Source of the DNA: Acidobacteriaceae bacterium
Lineage (GTDB): Bacteria; Acidobacteriota; Terriglobia; Terriglobales; Acidobacteriaceae
Assembly: GCA_003165075.1 (NCBI GenBank)
Contig: PLSM01000101.1
Location: 1 to 54,482, forward strand
DNA length: 54,482 bases
Direction: 5' to 3'
Shown: piece by piece, positions 9,024-17,472 of the stretch
Position numbering within the stretch: the first letter of the stretch is position 1
Layout of the letters: every line of letters begins with the position of its first letter
Program-made: the position numbers and the translations under genes
Notes under the pieces: model-generated
Databases searched by the model: none
What the model was told of the DNA's origin: nothing
The model's input: only the letters and a program-made list of their open reading frames with translations

Positions 9024-10085
9024 TTAGTCCGAGGATGACGAGTCGAGTGCCTTCACGCTGACACGTATGGAAAAGTACGAAACATCGGGAACGGCGCTCA
9101 TCGCGCGTTTCTGTAATGGCAAATTTTGATCGGCATCTTTACGCACCAGGTAACCCTGCACCAGGTCAAGATTTCCCATCTCCTTGGTCAGCGTGTCGGC
9201 ATGCTGCTGCGCGAACATCAGGTAGTCGCCCGAGATCAGGCCGACATAGGGATTCCCGCGTTTCGGATCGTCTAGCGCCGGCCGGGTAGCTACGGCTGAG
9301 GTCAGATTGCCTGCCATGATAAATCGTGTGCGATCTTCCCAGTAACTCATTGTTTGCGTAAAAGCGCTCAGAGCCTGCACACTGATGGCAGGCAGTGAAA
9401 CCAATGGCGCCGCAGTTTTCAGTCCCTGCGTGATGACATTGAGCGCCTTCACGAACATGGAAGTTTGTGGAGCTCTCGAGATGTTAACAGCTATCTTGCC
9501 AGCACCCTTTGTGAGCAGAATCTTGCTCGTTCCCTGCGCCGCTTGGTCTGTCTTGAGACCCAAGTGGTCGAGCGAAACGTAACCCCCCTTTTCCGATATC
9601 ACTGAGGCGATCGACGTCCATGCTAGCGGTGACAGCAGATTCCTGAAGGGGTAGATCTGAGTGGTATCGAGGCGGAGTTGAGCTGCGTGATCGGCGGACG
9701 TGGTGCTGCCGATTGCGGGCCGGTACTGCGAAAGCGAGATGCCCACCGCCACGTCGCCCTCATGATCGAGCAACTCTTCCTTGCCGATCTCAGTGGCATA
9801 GCGCAGTTTCTTCTCGTCACTCTTGTAATGCAGATACTGCGTCTGAACGCCAGGATCGGGCAACTGATCCGTGGGCCCGCGCGTAGCTGCCTTTTGACCT
9901 GAGCTTTGAATGTCTGGATTCACTGAATCGAAGAACCCATTCCAGAAACTATAGGAGTCGTGCGGGGCATCCTCAATTGAGACCTGAGGAACCTCCGCAC
10001 GTGCCGCGCTAAGTTCAGGTGCCATTGCGGCAAGAAGACCGAGAATCGGCGCTTCACTCATTAAATCGCGTCGTGAAAGGGACAT
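9024..10085 (-). CDS. Tat-exported protein of unknown family, paralogue 2
   Basis: 353 residues. The start and its leader (AAGGAGAACGACC then ATG) are nearly identical to those of paralogue 1, showing a duplication that included the ribosome binding site. The twin-arginine signal is SRRDLM plus a hydrophobic run. It shares with paralogue 1 the DSYSFWNGFFDSVNP start of the mature part, a KKLRYATEIGKEELLDH block, the WEDRTRFIMAGNL block and DLVQGYLVRKDAD near the end, but lacks the Lys/Ser-rich tail. No catalytic motif is recognised. It lies 213 bp upstream of the caspase gene and 121 bp downstream of the secreted Asn-rich protein gene. Confidence 0.75.
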   Translation of the reverse strand: MSLSRRDLMSEAPILGLLAAMAPELSAARAEVPQVSIEDAPHDSYSFWNGFFDSVNPDIQSSGQKAATRGPTDQLPDPGVQTQYLHYKSDEKKLRYATEIGKEELLDHEGDVAVGISLSQYRPAIGSTTSADHAAQLRLDTTQIYPFRNLLSPLAWTSIASVISEKGGYVSLDHLGLKTDQAAQGTSKILLTKGAGKIAVNISRAPQTSMFVKALNVITQGLKTAAPLVSLPAISVQALSAFTQTMSYWEDRTRFIMAGNLTSAVATRPALDDPKRGNPYVGLISGDYLMFAQQHADTLTKEMGNLDLVQGYLVRKDADQNLPLQKRAMSAVPDVSYFSIRVSVKALDSSSSD

Positions 10086-10206
10086 GGTCGTTCTCCTTCC
10101 TTGGATCATAGGGTTGCAGACACGACGGAGCGCTGAAAGTTGTCTTGCAGCCCGTCGGCGCCACTGACGATGACGCTACCCCCAATAGCTACGATCTCGT
10201 TGACGT

Positions 10207-11661
10207 TCAGTAGTCCGTCCCCGGAATGTAATTGGGCGTGTTCACGTACGAGTATTTGTTTGGGCTCGCTTTTACCATTGCATCCGCGGCCGAGTTCCAT
10301 TGCGTACCGTGGGCACCAGTGTAGTTGTTCTGCACGACCGTCTGATCGAGCAGGTAGTTACTGAAGCCCTGGGCGTTCTGGGCATTGGCATTCTGGCTGG
10401 CTTCCCAGTTGGCTTGTTCGGCGCTATTGGCGGCCTCGGTGGCGTTCATCCGTGCCGTAGCTGCCGCGCCAATGGCGTGAATGTTGTTGATGGCATTCGC
10501 CGTGAAGGCCTGGTTTGCCGCCCGTTGTTGAGCATCCACCTGCTTCAGTTGAGCGATGTGGGGTGCGGCCTCCGCTGCGGCTCGCTGCGATACCAGTGCC
10601 ATGTTCTCATTGAAGCTGTTCATGATTGCCGCCGCCATCGCATTCCCCTGACCGGCTTCGGAAGTAGGGAACTCGGCTACGTAGTCAAGGAAGCTGAAGT
10701 TCCCGAATTGTCCTGGGGTCACACAGATCACCCTGAACATGCCCTGCATGCCCTTGCCGTCGGGATTCACCTGGCCTGTTGCCTGAGCGCAACGCTCGCC
10801 CCGGAACTCCGCTCCTGACGGTGGCGCAACTTGTTCAGCGCTCTGGATCTGAATCGGAGCGGGGCCCATGTTGTTCGACTTGCGGAATTGCTGGATGAGA
10901 TCCGCGAATGACTTCACCGGGTCGACGTTGCTCGGGTAGACAATCTGCCCCTTGAGAGGCTTCACGGGCCCCTTCAACGCGCTGGGGTCCACCGCCAGAA
11001 ACATATTGCCGAGGATCACCACCTCCCCGTGCGTGCCGTGAATGAGCATGGTCCCACCGCCGCTCTGTGGATCGACAGTCCACCCGGCTGGAATGCTCAC
11101 GCTGGCCGTACTGTCGGGAAGCGTGACCGAGTGCATCCCGGCGGGCGAACCCGCGGCCGGGGCAGTATTTGCCGCGGCCGTGCTCGCTCCGCCCTGGGAC
11201 CCCGCAGCCGCCGGTGCCGCCGTCCCCGGATGCCAGACGCCGCTCAGTTGCTGCAGCAGCGGATTCACCGTGGTGCTGAAGCGCGCCGCGTAGTCGTACA
11301 GCATGGCTCCTTCCACCTGGTTGGGCCCGGTAGCTGTGGCAATCACCATGCCCGCCAGCAGCTGGTTCCCCTCCGGATGGTCGGTCACCGTGAAGAACAC
11401 CCCGACTGAATTGGTGCCAGTAAATTGGAAGACCCTTCCAATCTGCGGCTTCTCGCCGCAGTTGGTATGCACAGTGGCAAGCAGCTTGCGCAAGGCGGCT
11501 CCCTGCGTGGTGGCGCCGGCCATCCCACCATAGACGATCCTGCCCCCCTGGGCGCCATTGATGGTTGTTAGTTGGGCCGGTGTTTGCGTTCCCGCCTTGC
11601 AGGCACAGAACCAAACCATTGACAACAAAAGGAATGCGAAAATTCGCCCCAATGCGTACAT
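10207..11661 (-). CDS. Secreted Asn/Ala-rich protein of unknown function
   Basis: 484 residues. A hydrophobic N-terminus (GRIFAFLLLSMVWFCAC) is a Sec signal or a poor lipobox. The protein has an N-terminal domain (about 30-140), an Ala/Gly/Pro-rich linker (about 145-180), a second domain that starts VSIPAGWTVDP and resembles PsbP/DUF1795-like folds in outline only, and an Asn/Gln/Ala-rich C-terminal third that finishes in an aromatic tail (YSYVNTPNYIPGTDY). The upstream site is weak (AAGGCC). It is in the same orientation as the caspase-CHAT cluster but is separated from the regulator gene by 233 bp with a hairpin. A function cannot be given. Confidence 0.7.
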   Translation of the reverse strand: MYALGRIFAFLLLSMVWFCACKAGTQTPAQLTTINGAQGGRIVYGGMAGATTQGAALRKLLATVHTNCGEKPQIGRVFQFTGTNSVGVFFTVTDHPEGNQLLAGMVIATATGPNQVEGAMLYDYAARFSTTVNPLLQQLSGVWHPGTAAPAAAGSQGGASTAAANTAPAAGSPAGMHSVTLPDSTASVSIPAGWTVDPQSGGGTMLIHGTHGEVVILGNMFLAVDPSALKGPVKPLKGQIVYPSNVDPVKSFADLIQQFRKSNNMGPAPIQIQSAEQVAPPSGAEFRGERCAQATGQVNPDGKGMQGMFRVICVTPGQFGNFSFLDYVAEFPTSEAGQGNAMAAAIMNSFNENMALVSQRAAAEAAPHIAQLKQVDAQQRAANQAFTANAINNIHAIGAAATARMNATEAANSAEQANWEASQNANAQNAQGFSNYLLDQTVVQNNYTGAHGTQWNSAADAMVKASPNKYSYVNTPNYIPGTDY

Positions 11662-11825
11662 AACGGCCTTGGCCTTTCATGAATCGAAGCCGCATCCTAT
11701 TGGAGACAACGAATTGCGCGCATAAAATGCGTCGGCCAAATAATACACCTGAAATTGCCAGCTCTCTAGTCGAAACCAGCACCTCTTCGATGCTCTCAAG
11801 GCACCTCCGCTACATTAGTCTTAAA

Positions 11826-11868
11826 GCGCCTGACGCGTCGGGGACACGAGCCCCTGACCGCCAGGCGC
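11826..11868 (-). terminator. Hairpin between regulator and secreted protein genes
   Basis: GCGCCTG at 11826-11832 pairs with CAGGCGC at 11862-11868, with an inner GGGG/CCCC stem. On the minus strand it is followed by TTTAAG, a short U-tract. It sits between the end of the XRE gene (11895) and the start of the next gene (11661), so it could end the regulator transcript or act as an attenuator. Confidence 0.4.
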
Positions 11869-11894
11869 ATCAGAGTATTATGCTGGCACAATAT

Positions 11895-12239
11895 CTACCT
11901 GAAGCCCTTACTTTCGACGGTGTCTTGCTGGTCCCCGCCTACAGCGAGGTGGCACCCGTTTAGGTGAACGCCCTGACACATAAACGCATACAGGGCCATC
12001 TGGTCGTGCGGAACATCCATCGCATCCGCCATCGCACGCAGCCGTTCCCAGTCACCGGGTACATGACCAGCTTCGATCGCGCGCCATTCCGAAGCCTCCA
12101 TGCCGGCGGCCTCAGCAGCTTGATCGATCGACAGGCCGGCGGTCCTGCGGGCTTCTTCGATACCACCACCAAACAACCGACCCCAAGACTGGCGGCGGAT
12201 AGCAGCGATATTTTCGGCGGAAAAAGACTCAGTGTGCAT
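11895..12239 (-). CDS. XRE/Cro-CI-type helix-turn-helix regulator
   Basis: 114 residues. The segment of about 25-75 reads as a HTH_3-type DNA-binding domain: an arginine-rich helix (EEARRTAGLS), then IDQAAEAAGMEASEWRAIEAG, the normal pattern of helices 2-4, followed by a helix that ends at MDVPHDQM. The short C-terminal tail has two Cys (FMCQG, NGCHL). The ATG has AGGAG ten bases upstream. It is the first gene of the leftward island cluster and lies next to the right inverted repeat, the usual place for the regulator of a mobile or defence-like cassette. It probably represses its own promoter; see the dyad at 12309-12321. Confidence 0.78.
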   Translation of the reverse strand: MHTESFSAENIAAIRRQSWGRLFGGGIEEARRTAGLSIDQAAEAAGMEASEWRAIEAGHVPGDWERLRAMADAMDVPHDQMALYAFMCQGVHLNGCHLAVGGDQQDTVESKGFR

Positions 12240-12301
12240 ATACTCATTACTCCTAAGTGGCGACTAAGGCAAGAAATCGGTCGCCTAGATTGAACTACAC
12301 G

Positions 12302-12841
12302 ATGAGTGTGCACTTAGTGCATAGGACAACCAAAGGCTCAGCACTCAAAAAAGAAGTCAACATCTTCGCCGAGTACACCGGTCTCTATGGCTTTATCGCC
12401 AAGAGTGGATATCAAGCCATATTTCCCGGAGTTAATCAGGGCAAGCAGGTCTTCTACCAGGGACCCCGCCAGATGGATAACTTCTCTCGCAGGTATTACG
12501 AGCGGGAGCTGGGTGCGGGCATTGCTCCCTCTCCATCCCTGCGGGAACACTTCGGCTATACAGAGCCATTTCGCCGGTTTGTCCAGCGCGAAGACTTCTC
12601 TCCACAAGCCAACGAAATACCCAACAACATGCCTCACTGGTTGCCAGGGGATGACTACCTGACCAACTTCAGAGTGGGAGATCCCTACGTCAAGGTCGAC
12701 CAGGGATTCGCCCGCCTGCCAGGAGCAGGCTACGAAGCCATTCATCCGGAGTTAAACGGAGTCAACCCCGAAGACTATCCCGACATCCACAAGATGGCCA
12801 TCCTGGCCGATGTCGCTCCCTACTCCCAGGAGTACAACTAG
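12302..12841 (+). pseudogene. C-terminal fragment of unrecognised protein, right copy
   Basis: A coding-looking frame from about 12340 (IFAEYTGLYGFIAKSGYQ) to 12838, with motifs MDNFSRRYYERELG, PHWLPGDDYL and KMAILADVAPYS. From 12573 onwards it duplicates the left fragment at 460-833. It ends in TAG created at the junction with the 42-bp repeat, 17 residues earlier than the left copy. The residues before about 12340 overlap the XRE promoter region and do not look homologous, so the start is an estimate and the gene is truncated at both ends. Family unknown. Confidence 0.6.
12309..12321. promoter_or_regulatory. Dyad TGCAC-N3-GTGCA upstream of XRE gene
   Basis: TGCACTTAGTGCA is a perfect 5-bp inverted repeat with a 3-bp spacer, about 70 bp upstream of the XRE start. 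It is a plausible operator for that regulator. Only one copy was seen, so the assignment is tentative. Confidence 0.3.
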
Positions 12842-13256
12842 GTCTCTCCGTCCTGCCTCACACAAAAAACTTCGCGCGCGCCCGGCAGAACTGTGCTCAC
12901 GATCTGTCTGGTTGTGCCTGCTTGTGTCTGTTTGTCAGTTGTTGCCGGCGGGGTGGGTCTCCGGTTCTTGAGAGTATGCAGCCGGGTAGTTTCGGAGCCT
13001 TTTCCAGGTGGCCGGATGGGCCGGATTGCCTCTCTGAAACTCTTTTCGCTCTGCCCGCTTTTCGCCCGCCAATTGAGGTTTCACTTTTAGGTTGGGACGG
13101 GGTAGGGGAACGTGTTTTCCCTACCTAGTCTTGATACTTATGGATCAAAAATTAATATCAATGGGTATTAATGGGTGTACTGCGCCCGCGGTAGTATAGC
13201 TCCACACAGAAAATGTGAAGTGGTTTCAATTTCACCGTCGCTCTTTGACGGAAATT
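12573..13256. repeat. Right copy of the large inverted repeat
   Basis: Inverted match to 1-833. Differences are few substitutions plus one gap of about 150 bp where the left copy has two 42-bp repeats and this copy has one. Because identity is high and both inner boundaries are sharp, the pair could support recombination that flips the 11.7 kb between them. No terminal target-site duplication or transposase is visible. Confidence 0.9.
12843..12883. repeat. 42-bp interspersed repeat, copy 3
   Basis: CTCTCCGTCCTGCCTCACAC followed by an A-run and a GC-rich end, in inverted orientation to the copies at 369-411 and 481-522. It directly follows the stop codon of the right gene fragment. Confidence 0.6.
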
Positions 13257-13271
13257 GTCCCCCTTTCCTCC

Positions 13272-13290
13272 CCCGCGCTTAAGGCGCGGG
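13272..13290. other. GC-rich short hairpin outside the right repeat
   Basis: CCCGCGC and GCGCGGG (7-bp stem, loop TTAAG) begin 16 bp outside the inverted repeat. It resembles a REP-type palindrome and may be a remnant of the element edge or a weak terminator. Nothing else was seen in 13257-13439. Confidence 0.35.
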
Positions 13291-13439
13291 TGACAGGGCT
13301 CCTCTTGAGATGCAAGGAACACTCCCTGTCAATCAGTTGCCAGAATCCAACTTCCCGTTTCTTATCCCGTTCAGCGTCTCACCGAGTTACTTCCAGGTTT
13401 GACCACAAACCGACCGGAATGGCCCAATCTTCCGTGTCT

Positions 13440-13958
13440 TCACGGTTCCAGGACGGCAAAGTGATCGGCGTGGTCGATGAAGATGCGGCGGAAGAGTCCC
13501 ATCGTCAGCACGCCGTCGAACCCCTTTGCGCGGGAGTCGTTCTGGGCGCCGGCGAGGCTGACAAAGGATACGCCGGACATTTCGCGTGAGCCGATCTTTA
13601 CCTCCTGCAGGGGAAGGGTGGAAGAGATTCGTTGGGATCCGTCCACGCCGCTTCCGCGCAAAGACGCAGTTCGGGACAACTGCAGCGCCATATATTGAGG
13701 GGAATTGTAGAGGAGAGGAACGTTCGCGCCGGAGTCGAGCATCAGGCGAACCAGCCTCATCCCGTCCGACAGGCGAGCCTCGATGATCAGCAGCCTGGAC
13801 AACACGCCGCTATCCTTCTGCCGCGGACACGCTGAGGGGCGTATACCTGGATCATCATTTGACAACGCAGGGACCACCGAGTTCCGAGGAATCAATCGGG
13901 AGATCAAACTCGATTCGCAAGTGCTGATCAAGGTCGCACTGATGTAGGGATGGAGGTT
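13440..13958 (-). pseudogene. Truncated retropepsin-like aspartyl protease remnant
   Basis: The frame contains LMLDSGANVPLL, the D-S/T-G-A active-site signature of single-domain retroviral-type aspartyl proteases, and near the end FDGVLTMGLFRRIFIDH, the matching C-terminal strand-helix pattern of this family. Upstream the frame is open only to a stop at 13959-13961 and has no ATG with a ribosome binding site, only a TTG at 13931. Whole secreted members of the family are usually about twice this length and have a signal peptide. I read it as a 5'-truncated copy next to the rearranged island edge. Confidence 0.5.
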
Positions 13959-14228
13959 TCAGCGCGGTCCGTAGGTCGACGCAATCACGAGCATGAGTCT
14001 ACACGCGAAGAATTCTGGAAGCTACTCCGATGTTTGCTTTGCGGGTGACTGCAATCTGTTGTGATGGCAGAATATTCAAGGTGGAGTGGGGAGCAGGGTG
14101 AGGGCCAGCTTACGTCAGATTCATGAACACTGGCCGATATCTCATTGCCGATCTTTCGCGATGCATGTAATGAGCTGTGGGACGATAGGAAGCTGCGGCG
14201 TGCGACCACTAAACCGCGTAAGTTTAAG

Positions 14229-15329
14229 ATGGTTTGCATGACTCCTTGCCGGCGGAATGGTCTTTCAGCAGCGTTCCTCTTTGCCACCCTGTGCGTCCTA
14301 CACGGCCCTGCGCACGGTGCAACACCTGCAGCAGGAAATAACAGCGCAATGCCAGCCCAGTATTGGGCGATCGCTATCCATGGCGGCGCAGGGGAAAGTG
14401 AATGGGAACAGATGGACCCGGCGACAGCAGTCACTTACCACGACTCCCTCGCGAAGGCGCTTTCGGCAGGATCGGCCGTTCTCAAGCGGCATGGCAAGGC
14501 ACTGGATGCAGTCGAGGCGGCCGTGAAGGTGCTCGAAGACGATCCGCTGTTCAACGCGGGCCGAGGCTCTGCGTTTGCCGCCGACGGAAAGAACGAGATG
14601 GACGCGGCGCTAATGGATGGTGCGACACTCGCAGTCGGATCGGTTGCCGATGTGCAATTCACGCGGCATCCGATCGCACTCGCCCGTGCTGTTATGGAGC
14701 ACACCCCGTATGTGATGATGGTCGGCGCGGGAGCGGATGAGTTCTCTCGAGCCCAGGGCCTGGAGCAACAACCGCCCTCATTCTTCTTCACAGAGTTGCG
14801 CTGGCGGGAATTTGTTTCGATCATGCGTACAAGTGGCCGTCCGGTTCCTCCGCGCCCGGCTGGGGTCGGCCCTGCAACCGGTCCAACAGCCTCGGCCGGA
14901 CCGCACATGTTCGGGCATCGCTTCGGAACCGTCGGTGCGGTGGCCCGCGACAGTGAGGGCCACCTGGCTGCAGCCACCTCAACTGGAGGCATGCAGGGCA
15001 AACTGCCGGGGCGCGTAGGCGACTCCCCGCTGATTGGTGCGGGAACCTATGCGAGCGATCACTCTTGCGCCGTGTCCGGCACAGGAGTCGGCGAATATTT
15101 CATCCGGCTTACCTTGGCACGACAGATTTGCACCCTGGTGGAGCAAGGGCAAACACCGCAACAGGCGGCTGACCATATGATTCATACAGAGCTGCCGGCA
15201 CTCAAAGGCGGGGAGGGCGGCGTTATCGTGATCGCACCAACCGGAGACCCAATCTGGAGTTCGAATACTCTCGGTATGTTTCGCGCAAAGGAAGCGGAGG
15301 GCAGCGAGCCCGATATTCATGTCAAGTAG
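14229..15329 (+). CDS. Exported isoaspartyl peptidase / L-asparaginase (Ntn hydrolase)
   Basis: 366 residues from ATG 14229; ATG 14238 is almost as good, and neither has a strong ribosome binding site. A signal peptide (hydrophobic AAFLFATLCVL, then AHGA) predicts export. The family is clear: IAIHGGAGE at the start of the fold, NAGRGSAF with the conserved Gly-rich turn, and HRFGTVGAVA with Thr234 as the autoproteolytic nucleophile that becomes the N-terminus of the small subunit; STGG follows. The protein would cleave isoaspartyl dipeptides and asparagine. A Pro/Gly-rich insertion precedes the cleavage Thr (PPRPAGVGPATGP), a site where lengths vary in this family. It stands alone between two gaps. 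Confidence 0.88.
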   Translation: MVCMTPCRRNGLSAAFLFATLCVLHGPAHGATPAAGNNSAMPAQYWAIAIHGGAGESEWEQMDPATAVTYHDSLAKALSAGSAVLKRHGKALDAVEAAVKVLEDDPLFNAGRGSAFAADGKNEMDAALMDGATLAVGSVADVQFTRHPIALARAVMEHTPYVMMVGAGADEFSRAQGLEQQPPSFFFTELRWREFVSIMRTSGRPVPPRPAGVGPATGPTASAGPHMFGHRFGTVGAVARDSEGHLAAATSTGGMQGKLPGRVGDSPLIGAGTYASDHSCAVSGTGVGEYFIRLTLARQICTLVEQGQTPQQAADHMIHTELPALKGGEGGVIVIAPTGDPIWSSNTLGMFRAKEAEGSEPDIHVK

Positions 15330-15722
15330 TGCGCGATGAGCTTCCAGCCTTTTGGCCGCCAGCCCGACCACAAGGGCAACAAGCAAGTCGCGACTTGTGC
15401 CGCCAACGATCTTCAGTTGCCACAAGACCGCCTTCTAGTCTGCTCGGATGGGTCGATGATCAATTTACGCGTCATCGCCTGAGCGTACTTCCAGGGCAAC
15501 CGACGGTGGAAACGCAGGTTAGCCCGTTCTCGTCAACCCAAGATCATGACCAGTCGGATAGGCGAGCACAAACCGACTTGAACGAGCTTCGCAATGGATT
15601 CCCAGCCTTGGAGCACGTCCCGGGCGCGGTGGCAAGGCGCTCGGAGATGGAAACGGCTGCCGCGGCTGGTTCGACACAACCGAGTGCAGACAGCGAAAAT
15701 TGTACGCACATGGGTGGGGGCT
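15330..15722. other. Intergenic stretch without recognised gene
   Basis: 393 bp between the isoaspartyl peptidase and the oxidoreductase. Several overlapping frames are open but none has a ribosome binding site or a recognisable protein. No repeat or RNA-like structure stands out. Confidence 0.5.
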
Positions 15723-17066
15723 ATGAAAACAACTTCAATGACGAGACGGGATTTTGTGCGACTTGGTTCCGCAGCGGCCGTGACATCCACGCTGGTTAAA
15801 TCGCCGTTACAAGCAGCGCAGACAGCGGCGGACGGTGGCAAGGTTCGTTTTGCGATTGTGGGCACGGGAATTCGCGGTTGCGATCTGCTGCGATCGGCGC
15901 GCAAGGTATCCACGGGAGTCTGTGTGGGCGCGGCGGACCTGTACGTGACACGGCACATGGCTGCCAAAGAGGCGTATGGGGCCGACTTTCCCACGACCAG
16001 CGATTACCGGGTGCTGCTTGACCGCAAGGATGTGGACGCGGTCCTGGTAGCCACATCGGACCACCATCACCGTCGAGTGACGCTGGATGCAGTTGCGGCT
16101 GGCAAGGACGTTTACTGCGAAAAGCCGATGTCGCACACCGTGACGGACGGATTCAAGATGTTGGAAACGGTCGCGGCGAACAAGCGCATCTTTCAGGCAG
16201 GCAGCCAACGGGTAAGTTCCATTCTCTACTCCAAGGCGAGAGAGATCTTCGCATCCGGGCGGCTGGGCGAAGTGCACGAGATTGACGCGCAGTGGAACCG
16301 GAATACACCGGGAGGCGCTTGGCTTTATCCGATTCCGCACGACGCGAGTCCGGAAACGGTCGATTGGAAAGGGTTTCTGGTGGATGCTGTGGATCGACCG
16401 TTCGATCCGCAGCGCTTCTTCCGTTGGCGCTGGTTCAGAGACTACGGGTCGGGGTTGGGCGGGGATCTGTTTGTGCATCTGCTGAGCGGCATACAGGTGA
16501 TTACAGGGATAAACGCACCGGCCAAGCGCGCCTACTCGATGGGCGGTACCTACCGCTACAAAGACGGCCGCGAGTTCCCTGACTTGCTGGAGACTCTGTA
16601 TGAATTTCCCTCAGAGAACGGAGACGTGCAGGTACATTTGCATTGCAACCAGGCTAACAATGACGGCAATGAAGGAATCAAGTTTTATGGTTCTACAGGG
16701 ACAATGGTATTGACGGGGACGACGGTCACGTTCACCCCGCAGGATGTGAGGCCGAGATTCGAGCCTTATGGCTGGGGTGGGATGACGGCGGCGCAGCGCC
16801 AGCAGGGAATGGAGGAGTGGAAAGCGGAACATCCGGAGACGCTTCCGACGCCGGGTGATGCGGAGACCTTCACGCTTCCGAAGGGTTATGACGATACCGC
16901 CGCCCACATTGCCAATTTCTTCAGTGCGGTGGTCACGCGCAAGCATGTCGTTGAAGACGAGGTTTTCGGCAACAATGCCGCCATTGGTTGCCACTTGGCT
17001 AATTATTCATACTTCCATGGCACCGCTGCGACATGGGACGAGGCGACGAAGACGATCAAGGGATAA
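15723..17066 (+). CDS. Tat-exported Gfo/Idh/MocA-family oxidoreductase
   Basis: 447 residues. The ATG at 15723 follows GGTGGGGG and starts a twin-arginine signal (MTRRDFVRLGSAAAV). Residues from 43 form a Rossmann fold (FAIVGTGIRGCDL) and EKP at 133-135 is the conserved Lys-containing catalytic motif of the family; the C-terminal alpha/beta domain follows. These enzymes use NAD(P) to oxidise or reduce sugars and polyols; Tat export implies folding with a tightly bound cofactor in the cytoplasm. Acidobacteria and Bacteroidetes encode many Tat-exported members, some acting as cofactor-retaining glycoside hydrolases of the GH109 type. The substrate cannot be told. Confidence 0.88.
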   Translation: MKTTSMTRRDFVRLGSAAAVTSTLVKSPLQAAQTAADGGKVRFAIVGTGIRGCDLLRSARKVSTGVCVGAADLYVTRHMAAKEAYGADFPTTSDYRVLLDRKDVDAVLVATSDHHHRRVTLDAVAAGKDVYCEKPMSHTVTDGFKMLETVAANKRIFQAGSQRVSSILYSKAREIFASGRLGEVHEIDAQWNRNTPGGAWLYPIPHDASPETVDWKGFLVDAVDRPFDPQRFFRWRWFRDYGSGLGGDLFVHLLSGIQVITGINAPAKRAYSMGGTYRYKDGREFPDLLETLYEFPSENGDVQVHLHCNQANNDGNEGIKFYGSTGTMVLTGTTVTFTPQDVRPRFEPYGWGGMTAAQRQQGMEEWKAEHPETLPTPGDAETFTLPKGYDDTAAHIANFFSAVVTRKHVVEDEVFGNNAAIGCHLANYSYFHGTAATWDEATKTIKG

Positions 17067-17472
17067 ATTCGGCTGTGAGCACGGTCAAAGACTTTGGTCC
17101 GGCGCGCGCCGGGACACCCTGCCGCGCTGGCAGCTTAGAGCAAACCGCCAATGGACGTTTCTAACCGGTATCATTCCAGGAAAGCGGTAAGACCTGTCAG
17201 CCGATGTCCATTTGCGTAGGGAAATGGGCGAAGCCTTGCCGACTTAACAGTACCGATCCTGTCCGCTAAGGTGAAGATTGCTTGAATCTGGCGTGTCGAG
17301 ACGCAGAGTCATTCCGTGGTGGTCCATTGAGGTCCGATCTTACGCACTCAATCCTTCAACACGCCTGTTTGTCAATTACTGATTAGACAATAGGCGAGCC
17401 TTTGTCTTCCGCTCCCGGCCGTGGGCTGGTGAACCTGCCGATCAGTCGACCGATGTGACGCATTCTCGGGGC
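17067..17472. other. Intergenic stretch between convergent genes
   Basis: 406 bp between the 3' ends of the oxidoreductase and the cyclophilin. No gene, strong hairpin with U-tract or repeat was seen. Confidence 0.5.

Noticed and set aside
10835..11782. Minus-strand frame of 315 codons overlapping the secreted Asn-rich protein
   Set aside because: Arg/Gly/His-rich composition typical of a frame-shifted shadow; the other frame has a signal peptide and domain structure.
1..13256. Island as a classical composite transposon
   Set aside because: No transposase, no short terminal repeats and no target duplication can be seen; only the large inverted repeat is supported.
14141..14228. Extended N-terminus of the isoaspartyl peptidase
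   Set aside because: A charged, non-conserved stretch would precede the signal peptide; a start at 14229 or 14238 places the signal correctly.
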